From: Magicicada septendecula
Lineage: Eukaryota > Arthropoda > Insecta > Hemiptera > Cicadidae
Length of the DNA stretch: 64,000 bases
Assembly (NCBI GenBank): GCA_034769895.1
Contig: JAWRYS010000687.1
Coordinates: 1-64,000, forward strand
Direction: 5' to 3'
Position numbers and translations under genes: made by a program. A model generated the notes under the pieces. The model made no database searches, was not told the DNA's origin, and was given only the letters and a program-made list of their open reading frames with translations. Below, piece after piece: positions 34,034 through 46,928 of the stretch; within the stretch, counting starts at the first letter, position 1, and every line of letters begins with the position of its first letter.

Positions 34034-35043
34034 GACGTCCTCTTCGAGTCCTGTAACTCAGTATTAACTGACGTGTTCTTAGGCTCTTGTATTGATCCAC
34101 AGAAGTTATTCCGCTTTTCTTCTTCTGCTTCACCTTCTTCATCCACTACTCTCCCAGGCACTTGTACTTCCTCTTGAACCTTTACAGTGTCCTTTTTCTC
34201 CGAATAGGAATAACGCCTTGGTACAGGCTCCCTACTTGACGATGTTTGTTCCCTAATATAATTTCTTCTTCCCCTGTTAATTTCGTATTTCTTTGTTTTC
34301 TGTGCTGTAGCTGTTGTTACCGTCTTCACACTTGCCACCCCCTTGTAGCCTCCATTACTTCCGGAATATTCAGGCTTTCTAAACGTCTCTTGTGTTCTCC
34401 TCCAACCACCATGTTTTTCCTTTTTGGCTCTTCCTGATGAACCACTGGAGTATTGGACATCTGCGGCATCTCTTCCCCGGGACTCGTCAACCTCCTGGAC
34501 CGTTCTTGAAACCACACACAGCCGTTCAAGGTCCGCAAAACAACGTGGACGGTCCGCGAATACTAAACGAGATCTCTCTTGGGGAGTCAGTCCTTCCAGA
34601 ATCGCTTGTATCACTTCTGTCTCGGGCAACCCCAACCTTAACACCCGGGCAGCTTTCCGTATATCGTGCACGAAGTCCCCTAACGCCTCTCCGTTGGCCT
34701 GTAGGCGATAGAATCTTTCAAGCTTAAGCTGGGCACGTCGTCGAATGGGTAGGAAGAAGTTCAACACCTCCCCATGGAAAGCATCCACACTGTCACCCCG
34801 ACGCAGAGTGTTGGTGACCAACCCTGCCAATGAACCCCGGCAATACGGGTATATAAGGGACAAGACCTCCCCATCGGACACCCCCGGGAAATCTGCCAAC
34901 TGCAGAACAAGATCTAAGAAAACTAGCAACTGCTCCTCATCTATTCCATCTAACACTGAAAGTTTCTGGAGAACTCCTGAAAGAGGGTGGGGCAATTTCT
35001 GATAGCATACCGCCGCCAGAATTGCACAATTCAAAACAAACAA
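33988..35043 (-). CDS. ORF A, Gag-like capsid + PAM2 (unit 6)
   Basis: Intact 351-codon copy with Ile145 and Ser269. All capsid and PAM2 positions noted for unit 3 are unchanged. No in-frame ATG. Confidence 0.75.
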   Translation of the reverse strand: MFVLNCAILAAVCYQKLPHPLSGVLQKLSVLDGIDEEQLLVFLDLVLQLADFPGVSDGEVLSLIYPYCRGSLAGLVTNTLRRGDSVDAFHGEVLNFFLPIRRRAQLKLERFYRLQANGEALGDFVHDIRKAARVLRLGLPETEVIQAILEGLTPQERSRLVFADRPRCFADLERLCVVSRTVQEVDESRGRDAADVQYSSGSSGRAKKEKHGGWRRTQETFRKPEYSGSNGGYKGVASVKTVTTATAQKTKKYEINRGRRNYIREQTSSSREPVPRRYSYSEKKDTVKVQEEVQVPGRVVDEEGEAEEEKRNNFCGSIQEPKNTSVNTELQDSKRTSWLNPDAAEFVPYRS

Positions 35044-35671
35044 TCATAAAACAAATCCCCACTAAACACCTAACACAAACATAACCTACAAAAACATATT
35101 CACAAGAATCAGAAAAAACCCAATTACTGTCCTTCCTTTGAGCGACCCCCGGGTTCTCTAGCGCTGCGGAGACCTGGCCTACTTCGGAACCATCTACTCA
35201 CACCACAGAAGGAGACAAGCAACAACCAACAATACTGAACACACATCACATCAAACATCAATTCGACACACACGTCTCACCAACACATAACTCACAGAAA
35301 CCAACTAGCAATCAGAATTCATAATTCGGGAACTAGTAATCAAAAGTTAACAGGAATTAAGTCTGTGACGGTACCGACTTCCGATCGGGCCATACCGCAT
35401 CCCGCTAATGTCACACGCTAAACTCCGACCCTGAATCAACCACGTTCTATCACCCAGGCAACTCTTGAAACCCCCCCGGTAGTTCAACCTCTCAAATTTT
35501 CTAAACACCAATACCCGCCCCGTGGTGCGACCAGACTCACAAGTTATATGACCTAAACTAGCCTACACGGGCATATACCTAAAAAAAAAAAACAATGGCA
35601 TAACAATAGCATAGTATTTCCGAGTTTGCAAGCCCCGTCACACCCAAGGACCCAAGGGTTCCCCTCGAATG

Positions 35672-35917
35672 AACCACGCTCTGCTACCATTTGTAACCCC
35701 TCTTTCCTTTTTATGCTGTATATAAATTTTTTTTTGTATTTTATTTTGTTTTTTGTACTTATATTTTTTTTTGAAAGAGAAGCCACAAGTTATTTAAAAC
35801 TAGGCCGGAGCCTAGAGAAGTCAAAAATGTGCTGGGTCCAGTATGACGGGACTTACAATGAAACTCGGCTGTAATATAACAATAACAACTTTTATTTTGC
35901 CCCCATAATTCGTTACA
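35672..35917 (-). mobile_element. LTR (35917-35692) and primer-binding site (35689-35672), unit 6
   Basis: 226-bp LTR; termini and primer-binding site unchanged. Confidence 0.7.
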
Positions 35918-38074
35918 TATATATATATATCCTGCAAATCACATCGTTATCACATGTCCAGGGCAATAGCCCTCAAAATACATAATAAACAAATAATTTT
36001 CATATCCTTAATCGTGTCAAGACAATAGCTTCCTATCCCTATAAACATATATATATATATATCTGGTAACATTCTGTAATTATGTAACTTCCCCCCCCTT
36101 TTTGTTACTAACACTTAACATTGACAACACGTACAGAAACATAAAGACACATACACTCGTAGTTATATACATATATTATAAACACCTAATACCCTTGGAA
36201 TACGCATGCTCAACAGGCAGTGTTTCTACAAAGCCCTAAAACCGGCAATCATAAATGTTCGCCCTTCAGTCATCGTCATTCATCAATTTCCATTAATTTA
36301 AATAATTAAGAAAAACCCCCGAAAGGATGATAATCACTCATAAACCATAAGAGAGACCGGACCGCCCATATGTATAGATAGCATCTGATAATTGGCCCAC
36401 CATGAGCATATGAAATTCTTTAAGTTTCTTAGACATGACATAAATGAGAAAAATCCTCATCACCTGATTTTAAGCAATTGGTATGAGTCAATTTTTGTTT
36501 TACAAATCCAGATGGATACATGTACCAGTATAGGCTTTTACAATGTCAAAAAAAAAAATCAGTATATGCTTTTACAAGGTCAAAAAAATTAATCAGTATA
36601 TGCTTTTACAAGGTTAAAAAAAATTAATCAGTATATGCCCAGAAAAATATGAAAGTTCTTTTCTGTTAAAGCCGGATGGCTGTATATAAATGAGTTTATA
36701 ATAACTGACTGTTGTATCCTAGCGGATGTGGGAGCGCGCCAGCCTGTACTTAACCATGTGTGACAGGAATCAAACCTGCCTTAAACTGCATGAACGTGTG
36801 CCTGGCAAAAACTATGTCCCCTTTTATCCCCCGAAAACAGCCTAAAAAAAGAAAACGAACCCCCCCCCAGCCCTTACATGTTAAACCAAAATGAAATTAA
36901 AATATAAACCCCGTTCTGAACCAGCCGGAACAGAACCCCGAACATGTGACATAAATTTTGTAGTAAGCATAGTAATGACTATTGGCTATATATGAAAATA
37001 TTTAAGTGTAAAAAATCTCTAGCACGCTCCCCCAATGCAGTACACAATTACAAACATCGTACTTAGTTTTATGAAGTTAAATTATTAAAGTCACATGATG
37101 TTCAGAATGAATGTTCAGCTGACACACCCTATAGTAGACTGTCTAGCCACGTGGGCACATGGTTTCAAAAGAAATTTAAACTGTGAATCAGGAGCACGGC
37201 AGGCCCGGCCAACGAAAAATAAAAGAGTTCATATCACCTTAATTATGAGCATGTGCTTCATCTTGAGTGTGTTCACCAGACTCCCTCCTCCGAACAGGTG
37301 TGTGTATGATGGTTCATGGCTGATGAGGATGTCGTTATATCAGCGTCGACCAGCATCTCTGGCTTAGGCGAGAACCCTGGGAATTCATAAAAATTAGAAA
37401 TGCTGTTCATGAAATTTTTCCACCCAAGTTCCCAGGTAAATAACCTCAGAACGGGCCTTCAACCAACTCAAGATAAATGCACAAAGTTTCGGTTATTATT
37501 TCTTTGCAAATTGCTTAAAGAGTAGTAATGTCTACCATGGGATGATTAACTCAAAAAATAAAAAGATATTATTAAAAGGCGTAGAGTAACAGTCACTTGC
37601 ACGAGCTCTTAACACGCGCCGACAGAATCCAACAGGTTAGATTGCCACGTGGTGGCACAATTATTGCAATTTGCCAAAAAATGATCACATTTAAGGCACT
37701 CACAGTTGCACACAACTAAAATATTAATAGTGTTTCCTCTAAGGGTGGTCTCACAAGTTATTTTTACTGCCATAATTAATTAAGAAAACACGCGTGCCGT
37801 CTGTTGCCTGCACGTGCACAATTCAACTCCATGCCTACGCACTGACTTTAGCTTATAATTTATATAACGCTCTATGCAACAATTACAGTGACTCTTATAT
37901 TATAATAATCATAAAAAGAATATGAGCTGTCTATACTGAACGTTAAATAAATCTTTTAAGGCACACACTGCCCGGTCGCACCAAACCATTCGTCTTTCTC
38001 ATACGGCTGCATAAATTTCGTTAATTAAATTTAATTATTTTTGACTCACACAATAAAATGCTATGATCACTTAC

Positions 38075-38317
38075 CGGGAAGTCTCGTAAATTTAGCCTGC
38101 CATCAGAGTAGAAGAAACAACGGCGTAGTACAATCTGTTCGGATCAGGAGTCTGTTGTTTCTCTGAGTGCCGGTCTGTGACTGAATTCAGCAATTACGCT
38201 GCAACAAAAAGCCCCACTGGCCCATAGAATGCTCGCGCCGCTTCAACGGTGCCGTCCAAATTTCGTCGCTCTAACTGACCTTTGCGTTCGCGTTATTTTA
38301 AAATTAATTTTCTAAAA
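38075..38317 (-). promoter_or_regulatory. Candidate promoter and first exon (unit 6)
   Basis: Initiator +1 at 38276 and donor exon end at 38075, single copy. Confidence 0.4.
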
Positions 38318-39426
38318 CCTTCAACTGCCGGGTTAGGCAAACACCGGCACACCCCCACCCCGAAAAGGCAACCCAGTTGCCCCACACTTAAACTCGGGAG
38401 AGTACCCTGCAGTGTACCCCCTTATCAAAACAAGCTGGTGGACTTCGTGGTTATGGTGGCCCAGCAGCACTTGCTCTCAGGAGAACAGAGGAACCTCACA
38501 ACTGCGTTCATTCCTCATGCGACCCTCTCCGCCATGCCAATACCGCCCCAACACGTCACCCTCTCCGGTGACCATCACCTACTCACACCGGTCCCACTCA
38601 CATACTCGTCCTAAGACCAAACAAGGTATCTCCCACCTTGGTATGTGAGTGACCGCACTACCTCTCGTCCATCTCTTGGACCAACCAGCCACATGCACCA
38701 ACAAGGCATCTCCATCCCTGCCATATGGCTGGCCCACATCCCTACACAAGGGCGGACGGCCCCGCTCAGCCAGACAGAGAGGACCGCACCAAGGGCACGC
38801 GAACATTAATCTCAACTCTTACTCAACAAAACACCACGACTAGCAAGGGGGTTTTACTTCTCCACCGACGTCGATACACAACAAATACAATTCTCTCTCT
38901 CAACAAAAACACCCGGGAAACAACCGAAGAATGCGGAATGGCTCGACCTCTACACTTACCAAAAATCAAAATCAAACCACTATGAACAAGGAAACAACAG
39001 CACGCTATCACTCTCCATCATAACTCTCAGAACCAAAACAGGGAATACTGACGATCTCCAAGACCACGACAAATCTAAGGGCACTTTCCAACTCTCTAAC
39101 TTTCTCTATGACAACCTTCCAGAACAGGGGAAACTGACAATCTCGAGGACCACAATCTAATCACTTCCGGGAAGTCTCTCTAAACTCCTTATTGAAAGAT
39201 TTATTTATTTATTTTTTTTTTTTTACTAAGGGGAGGGGTAGGAAAATCGGGAAGATGAAATGGGGCAAGGATCATTAAAGGGTCAATAGCTAGGAGTAAG
39301 GGTAAGGACCTGGTTCCCTCCGAAAAGGAAAATGACTGGAGAAAAACAAGGCTCGCGTGGGCAGGGGCGCAACCCTGAAGTAGACGAACACCACTGGGAC
39401 TGTGGGGAACATCTACCCGCTACCCG

Positions 39427-40476
39427 TTAACCTCTTCTGTGACGGACCTTGGGTACACGTTCCTTTCGGACTCCACTCTCTGAGAAACTATCTCGCGTTG
39501 AGGTGTACTGACTGGCTTCTTCGGAATCAGAATCAAGGCAACTTACCTCACTACTTTCACTCCGCTTTGGATTATGCTCATCATCTAACTCCTCTACTTG
39601 TCTTTCTTCCAATCCTTCCTTCTTTTCCTCATCTTCTACAATTTCCCCTTCTTCGTCCACATAATCCAAATCACCATCACGACACTGCACATCCTCAGCA
39701 TCTTCCAGTTGCTCCTCTGATCCATCTTCAACCGCGTCTTCGCTCAACTCCTCACCAATTTCTTCATCACATTGGTCACCAGCCGCTTCACAAGCTTCTT
39801 CACCAACTTCTTGACTAACCTCTTCTCCAATCCCATTTTCCTCAACACGTTCATCATCAACATCATCGCCATCACGTCCACTACCACCATCAGAACACTG
39901 CACATCTTCATCCTCCAGTTGCTCACCTGGTCCGCATGAAACTTCTCTCCGTTCCTCGGAATCCTCAACACTACTTACAGAAGGCGTCTGCACATCTTCA
40001 CACACTACATCATTCTCACTCACACACTCCACAACGCTGCCCCCAAATTTCTCCTCGACTTCTACCTCATCTACTTCTACCACACTTGCGGCATGAACAT
40101 CCCCTTGTCCACCCACAACCTCAGAAACACTTGCAGCCCGGACATCCCTGTGTCCATCTGCAACTTCAGACTCTACAGTCTCCCTAACACCTACAACTAT
40201 ACCTTCCTGTGCAGCATCCGCAGACCGCTCTTCTGCCTCTTCTGTCGATTCCACTCCTTGACCACTCTCAGCAACTGCAACGTCCTCAACATTTTCCACC
40301 CTGGAATCCAGCTGTCCAGGCTCAGGTGCAATGACTAAATTAATTTCTACTGGCGATGGTAAAGCTACACTCTCAAGTGACTTCTCACATCCCGGCGTAG
40401 GCAATGATGATGTTACCGGATCTGGATCCCTCACGAACGATACGGGACAAATTCTGCGGCATCTGGATTCAGCCAT
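39427..40476 (-). CDS. ORF B, acidic protein (unit 7)
   Basis: 349 codons with Ile93, Gly122, Gly215 and Glu296. It is the last copy in coordinate order that is open through the donor at codon 310. Confidence 0.5.
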   Translation of the reverse strand: MAESRCRRICPVSFVRDPDPVTSSLPTPGCEKSLESVALPSPVEINLVIAPEPGQLDSRVENVEDVAVAESGQGVESTEEAEERSADAAQEGIVVGVRETVESEVADGHRDVRAASVSEVVGGQGDVHAASVVEVDEVEVEEKFGGSVVECVSENDVVCEDVQTPSVSSVEDSEERREVSCGPGEQLEDEDVQCSDGGSGRDGDDVDDERVEENGIGEEVSQEVGEEACEAAGDQCDEEIGEELSEDAVEDGSEEQLEDAEDVQCRDGDLDYVDEEGEIVEDEEKKEGLEERQVEELDDEHNPKRSESSEVSCLDSDSEEASQYTSTRDSFSESGVRKERVPKVRHRRG

Positions 40477-41486
40477 GACGTCCTCTTCGAGTCCTGTAAC
40501 TCAGTATTAACTGACGTGTTCTTAGGCTCTTGTATTGATCCACAGAAGTTATTCCGCTTTTCTTCTTCTGCTTCACCTTCTTCATCCACTACTCTCCCAG
40601 GCACTTGTACTTCCTCTTGAACCTTTACAGTGTCCTTTTTCTCCGAATAGGAATAACGCCTTGGTACAGGCTCCCTACTTGACGATGTTTGTTCCCTAAT
40701 ATAATTTCTTCTTCCCCTGTTAATTTCGTATTTCTTTGTTTTCTGTGCTGTAGCTGTTGTTACCGTCTTCACACTTGCCACCCCCTTGTAGCCTCCATTA
40801 CTTCCGGAATATTCAGGCTTTCTAAACGTCTCTTGTGTTCTCCTCCAACCACCATGTTTTTCCTTTTTGGCTCTTCCTGATGAACCACTGGAGTATTGGA
40901 CATCTGCGGCATCTCTTCCCCGGGACTCGTCAACCTCCTGGACCGTTCTTGAAACCACACACAGCCGTTCAAGGTCCGCAAAACAACGTGGACGGTCCGC
41001 GAATACTAAACGAGATCTCTCTTGGGGAGTCAGTCCTTCCAGAATCGCTTGTACCACTTCTGTCTCGGGCAACGCCAACCTTAACACCCGGGCAGCTTTC
41101 CGTATATCGTGCACGAAGTCCCCTAACGCCTCTCCGTTGGCCTGTAGGCGATAGAATCTTTCAAGCTTAAGCTGGGCACGTCGTCGAATGGGTAGGAAGA
41201 AGTTCAACACCTCCCCATGGAAAGCATCCACACTGTCACCCCGACGCAGAGTGTTGGTGACCAACCCTGCCAATGAACCCCGGCAATACGGGTATATAAG
41301 GGACAAGACCTCCCCATCGGACACCCCCGGGAAATCTGCCAACTGCAGAACAAGATCTAAGAAAACTAGCAACTGCTCCTCATCTATTCCATCTAACACT
41401 GAAAGTTTCTGGAGAACTCCTGAAAGAGGGTGGGGCAATTTCTGATAGCATACCGCCGCCAGAATTGCACAATTCAAAACAAACAA
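40431..41486 (-). CDS. ORF A, Gag-like capsid + PAM2 (unit 7)
   Basis: Intact copy with Gly138Ala and Val145, a combination shared only with unit 10. PAM2 is unchanged. No in-frame ATG. Confidence 0.75.
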   Translation of the reverse strand: MFVLNCAILAAVCYQKLPHPLSGVLQKLSVLDGIDEEQLLVFLDLVLQLADFPGVSDGEVLSLIYPYCRGSLAGLVTNTLRRGDSVDAFHGEVLNFFLPIRRRAQLKLERFYRLQANGEALGDFVHDIRKAARVLRLALPETEVVQAILEGLTPQERSRLVFADRPRCFADLERLCVVSRTVQEVDESRGRDAADVQYSSGSSGRAKKEKHGGWRRTQETFRKPEYSGSNGGYKGVASVKTVTTATAQKTKKYEINRGRRNYIREQTSSSREPVPRRYSYSEKKDTVKVQEEVQVPGRVVDEEGEAEEEKRNNFCGSIQEPKNTSVNTELQDSKRTSWLNPDAAEFVPYRS

Positions 41487-42114
41487 TCATAAAACAAATC
41501 CCCACTAAACACCTAACACAAACATAACCTACAAAAACATATTCACAAGAATCAGAAAAAACCCAATTACTGTCCTTCCTTTGAGCGACCCCCGGGTTCT
41601 CTAGCGCTGCGGAGACCTGGCCTACTTCGGAACCATCTACTCACACCACAGAAGGAGACAAGCAACAACCAACAATACTGAACACACATCACATCAAACA
41701 TCAATTCGACACACACGTCTCACCAACACATAACTCACAGAAACCAACTAGCAATCAGAATTCATAATTCGGGAACTAGTAATCAAAAGTTAACAGGAAT
41801 TAAGTCGGTGACGGTACCGACTTCCGATCGGGCCATACCGCATCCCGCTAATGTCACACGCTAAACTCCGACCCTGAATCAGCCACGTTCTATCACCCAG
41901 GCAACTCTTGAAACCCCCCCGGTAGTTCAACCTCTCAAATTTTCTAAACACCAATACCCGCCCCGTGGTGCGACCAGACTCACAAGTTATATGACCTAAA
42001 CTAGCCTACACGGGCATATACCTAAAAAAAAAAAACAATGGCATAACAATAGCATAGTATTTCCGAGTTTGCAAGCCCCGTCACACCCAAGGACCCAAGG
42101 GTTCCCCTCGAATG

Positions 42115-42360
42115 AACCACGCTCTGCTACCATTTGTAACCCCTCTTTCCTTTTTATACTGTATATAAATTTTTTTTTGTATTTTATTTTGTTTTTTGTA
42201 CTTATATTTTTTTTTGAAAGAGAAGCCACAAGTTATTTAAAACTAGGCCGGAGCCTAGAGAAGTCAAAAATGTGCTGGGTCCAGTATGACGGGACTTACA
42301 ATGAAACTCGGCTGTAATATAACAATAACAACTTTTATTTTGCCCCCATAATTCGTTACA
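42115..42360 (-). mobile_element. LTR (42360-42135) and primer-binding site (42132-42115), unit 7
   Basis: 226-bp LTR with one G-to-A change on the plus strand near 42159; termini and primer-binding site unchanged. Confidence 0.7.
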
Positions 42361-44518
42361 TATATATATATATCCTGCAAATCACATCGTTATCACATGT
42401 CCAGGGCAATAGCCCTCAAAATACATAATAAACAAATAATTTTCATATCCTTAATCGTGTCAAGACAATAGCTTCCTATCCCTATAAACATATATATATA
42501 TATATCTGGTAACATTCTGTAATTATGTAACTTCCCCCCCCTTTTTGTTACTAACACTTAACATTGACAACACGTACAGAAACATAAAGACACATACACT
42601 CGTAATTATATACATATATTATAAACACCTAATACCCTTGGAATACGCATGCTCAACAGGCAGTGTTTCTACAAAGCCCTAAAACCGGCAATCATAAATG
42701 TTCGCCCTTCAGTCACCGTCATTCATCAATTTCCATTAATTTAAATAATTAAGAAAAACCCCCGAAAGGATGATAATCACTCATAAACCATAAGAGAGAC
42801 CGGACCGCCCATATGTATAGATAGCATCTGATAAATGGCCCACCATGAGCATATGAAATTCTTTAAGTTCCTTAGACATCACATAAATGAGAAAAATCCT
42901 CATCACCTGATTTTAAGCAATTGGTATGAGTCAATTTTTGTTTTACAAATCCAGATGGATACATGTACCAGTATAGGCTTTTACAATGTCAAAAAAAATT
43001 AATCAGTATATGCTTTTACAAGGTCAAAAAAATTAATCAGTATATGCTTTTACAAGGTTAAAAAAAATTAATCAGTATATGCCCAGAAAAATATGAAAGT
43101 TCTTTTCTGTTAAAGCCGGATGGCTGTATATAAATGAGTTTATAATAACTGACTGTTGTATCCTAGCGGATGTGGGAGCTCGCCAGCCTGTACTTAACCA
43201 TGTGTGACAGGAATCAAACCTGCCTTAAACTGCATGAACGTGTGCCTGGCAAAAACTATGTCCCCTTTTATCCCCCGAAAACAGCCTAAAAAAAGAAAAC
43301 GAAACCCCCCCCAGCTCTTACATGTTAAACCAAAATGAAATTAAAATATAAACCCCGTTCTGAACCAGCCGGAACAGAACCCCGAACATGTGACATAAAT
43401 TTTGTAGTAAGCATAGTAATGACTATTGGCTATATATGAAAATATTTAAGTGTAAAAAATCTCTAGCACGCTCCCCCAGTGCAGCACACAATTACAAACA
43501 TCGTACTTAGTTTTATGAAGTTAAATTATTAAAGTCACATGATGTTCAGAATGAATGTTCAGCTGACACACCCTATAGTAGACTGTCTAGCCACGTGGGC
43601 ACATGGTTTCAAAAGAAATTTAAACTGTGAATCAGGAGCACGGCAGGCCCGGCCAACAAAAAATAAAAGAGTTCATATCACCTTAATTATGAGCATGTGC
43701 TTCATCTTGAGTGTGTTCACCAGACTCCCTCCTCCGAACAGGTGTGTGTATGATGGTTCATGGCTGATGAGGATGTCGTTATATCAGCGTCGACCAGCAT
43801 CTCTGGCTTAGGCGAGAACCCTGGGAATTCATAAAAATTAGAAATGCTGTTCATGAAATTTGTCCACCCAAGTTCCCAGGTAAATAACCTCAGAACGGGC
43901 CTTCAACCAACTCAAGATAAATGCACAAAGTTTCGGTTATTATTTCTTTGCAAATTGCTTAAAGAGTAGTAATGTCTACCATGGGATGATTAACTCAAAA
44001 AATAAAAAGATATTATTAAAAGGCATAGAGTAACAGTCACTTGCACGAGCTCTTAACACGCGCCGACAGAATCCAACAGGTTAGATTGCCACGTGGTGGC
44101 ACAATTATTGCAATTTGCCAAAAAATGATCACATTCAAGGCACTCACAGTTGCACACAACTAAAATATTAATAGTGTTTCCTCTAAGGGTGGTCTCACAA
44201 GTTTTTTTTACTGCCATAATTAATTAAGAAAACACGCGTGCCGTCTGTTGCCTGCACGTGCACAATTCAACTCCATGCCTACGCACTGACTTTAGCTTAT
44301 AATTTATATAACGCTCTATGCAACAATTACAGTGACTCTTATATTATAATAATCATAAAAAGAATATGAGCTGTCTATACTGAACGTTAAATAAATCTTT
44401 TAAGGCACACACTGCCCGGTCGCACCAAACCATTCGTCTTTCTCATACGGCTGCATAAATTTCGTTAATTAAATTTAATTATTTTTGACTCACACAATAA
44501 GATGCTATGATCACTTAC

Positions 44519-44761
44519 CGGGAAGTCTCGTAAATTTAGCCTGCCATCAGAGTAGAAGAAAGAACGGCGTAGTATAATCTGTTCGGATCAGGAGTCTGTT
44601 GTTTCTCTGAGTGCCGGTCTGTGACTGAATTCAGCAATTACGCTGCAACAAAAAGCCCCACTGGCCCATAGAATGCTCGCGCCGCTTCAACGGTGCCGTC
44701 CAAATTTCGTCGCTCTAACTGACCTTTGCGTTCGCGTTATTTTAAAATTAATTTTCTAAAA
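44519..44761 (-). promoter_or_regulatory. Candidate promoter and first exon (unit 7)
   Basis: Initiator +1 at 44720 and donor exon end at 44519, single copy. Confidence 0.4.
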
Positions 44762-46040
44762 CCTTCGACTGCCGGGTTAGGCAAACACCGGCACACCCCC
44801 ACCCCGAAAAGGCAACCCAGTTGCCCCACACTTAAACACGGGAGAGTACCCTGCAGTGTACCCCCTTCTCAAAACAAGCTGGTGGACTTCGTGGTTATGG
44901 TGGCCCAGCAGCACTTGCTCTCAGGAGAACAGAGGAACCTCACAACTGCGTTCATTCCTCATGCGACCCTCTCCGCCATGCCAACCCCACGGGACCGCCC
45001 CAACACGTCACCCTCTCCGGTGACCATCACCTACTCACACCGGTCCCACTCACATACTCGTCCTAAGACCAAACAAGGTATCTCCCACCTTGGTATGTGA
45101 GTGACCGCACTACCTCTCGTCCATCTCTTGGACCAACCAGCCACATGCACCAACAAGGCATCTCCATCCCTGCCATATGGCTGGCCCACATCCCTACACA
45201 AGGGCGGACGGCCCCGCTCAGCCAGACAGAGAGGACCGCACCAAGGGCACGCGAACATTAATCTCAACTCTTACTCAACAAAACACCACGACTAGCAAGG
45301 GGGTTTTACTTCTCTACCGACGTCGATACACAACAAATACAATTCTCTCTCTCAACAAAAACACCCGGGAAACAACCGAAGAATGCGGCATGGCTCGACC
45401 TCTACACTTACCAAAAATCAAAATCAAACCACTATGAACAAGGAAACAACAGCACGCTATCACTCTCCATCATAACTCTCAGAACCAAAACAGGGAATAC
45501 TGACGATCTCCAAGACCACGACAAATCTAAGGGCACTTTCCAACTCTCTAACTTTCTCTATGACAATCTTCCAGAACAGGGGAAACTGACAATCTCGAGG
45601 ACCACAATCTAATCACTTCCGGGAAGTCTCTCTAAACTCCTTATTGATAGATTTTTTTTTTTTTTTTTTTTTTTTTACTAAGGGGAGGGGTAGGAAAATC
45701 GGGAAGATGAAATGGGGCAAGGATCATTAAAGGGTCAATAGCTAGGAGTAAGGGTAAGGACCTGGTTCCCTCCGAAAAGGAAAATGACTGGAGAAAACCA
45801 AGGCTCGCGTGGGCAGGGGCGCAACCCTGAAGTAGACGAACACCACTGGGACTGTGGGGAACATCTACCCGCTACCCGTTAACCTCTTCTGTGACGGACC
45901 TTGGGTACACGTTCCTTTCGGACTCCACTCTCTGAGAAACTATCTCGCGTTGAGGTGTACTGACTGGCTTCTTCGGAATCAGAATCAAGGCAACTTACCT
46001 CACTACTTTCACTCCGCTTTGGATTATGCTCATCATCTAA

Positions 46041-46928
46041 CTACTCTACTTGTCTTTCTTCCAATCCTTCCTTCTTTTCCTCATCTTCTACAATTTCCCC
46101 TTCTTCGTCCACATAATCCAAATCACCATCACGACACTGCACATCCTCAGCATCTTCCAGTTGCTCCTCTGATCCATCTTCAACCGCGTCTTCGCTCAAC
46201 TCCTCACCAATTTCTTCATCACATTGGTCACCAGCCGCTTCACAAGCTTCTTCACCAACTTCTTGACTAACCTCTTCTCCAATCCCATTTTCCTCAACAC
46301 GTTCATCATCAACATCATCGCCATCACGTCCACTACCACCATCAGAACACTGCACATCTTCATCCTCCAGTTGCTCACCTGGTCCGCATGAAACTTCTCT
46401 CCGTTCCTCGGAATCCTCAACACTACTTACAGAAGGCGTCTGCACATCTTCACACACTACATCATTCTCACTCACACACTCCACAACGCTGCCCCCAAAT
46501 TTCTCCTCGACTTCTACCTCATCTACTTCTACCACACTTGCGGCATGAACATCCCCTTGTCCATCCACAACCTCAGAAACACTTGCAGCCCGGACATCCC
46601 TGTGTCCATCTGCAACTTCAGACTCTACAGTCTCCCTAACACCTACAACTATACCTTCCTGTGCAGCATCCGCAGACCGCTCTTCTGCCTCTTCTGTCGA
46701 TTCCACTCCTTGACCACTCTCAGCAACTGCAACGTCCTCAACATTTTCCACCCTGGAATCCAGCTGTCCAGGCTCAGGTGCAATGACTAAATTAATTTCT
46801 ACTGGCGATGTTAAAGCTACACTCTCAAGTGACTTCTCACATCCCGGCGTAGGCAATGATGATGTTACCGGATCTGGATCCCTCACGAACGATACGGGAC
46901 AAATTCTGCGGCATCTGGATTCAGCCAT
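46041..46928 (-). CDS. ORF B, acidic protein, stop at codon 296 (unit 8)
   Basis: 295 codons. Codon 296 is TAG instead of CAG or GAG, which removes the last 54 residues and stops 14 codons before the splice donor. Pro40Thr is private to this copy. If ORF B must be spliced onward from codon 310, this copy is a null allele. Confidence 0.45.
   Translation of the reverse strand: MAESRCRRICPVSFVRDPDPVTSSLPTPGCEKSLESVALTSPVEINLVIAPEPGQLDSRVENVEDVAVAESGQGVESTEEAEERSADAAQEGIVVGVRETVESEVADGHRDVRAASVSEVVDGQGDVHAASVVEVDEVEVEEKFGGSVVECVSENDVVCEDVQTPSVSSVEDSEERREVSCGPGEQLEDEDVQCSDGGSGRDGDDVDDERVEENGIGEEVSQEVGEEACEAAGDQCDEEIGEELSEDAVEDGSEEQLEDAEDVQCRDGDLDYVDEEGEIVEDEEKKEGLEERQVE

Larger units (their letters stand above)
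32725..39161 (-). repeat. Tandem unit 6 (6437 bp)
   Basis: First unit with the perfect palindrome CTTCCGGGAAG at its start. The poly(T) tract is interrupted (TTTA repeats, then 13 T), a feature shared only with unit 7. ORF A is open. ORF B has an in-frame 6-bp deletion. About 8 bp are missing near 38540. Confidence 0.97.
39162..45613 (-). repeat. Tandem unit 7 (6452 bp)
   Basis: Both ORFs are open. It shares private variants with unit 10: Ala138 and Val145 in ORF A, Gly122 in ORF B, CCCAGCTCTTAC at about 43311, AACAAAAAATAAAAG at about 43655, and a T-run at about 44204. Its TTTA-interrupted poly(T) is shared with unit 6. Confidence 0.97.
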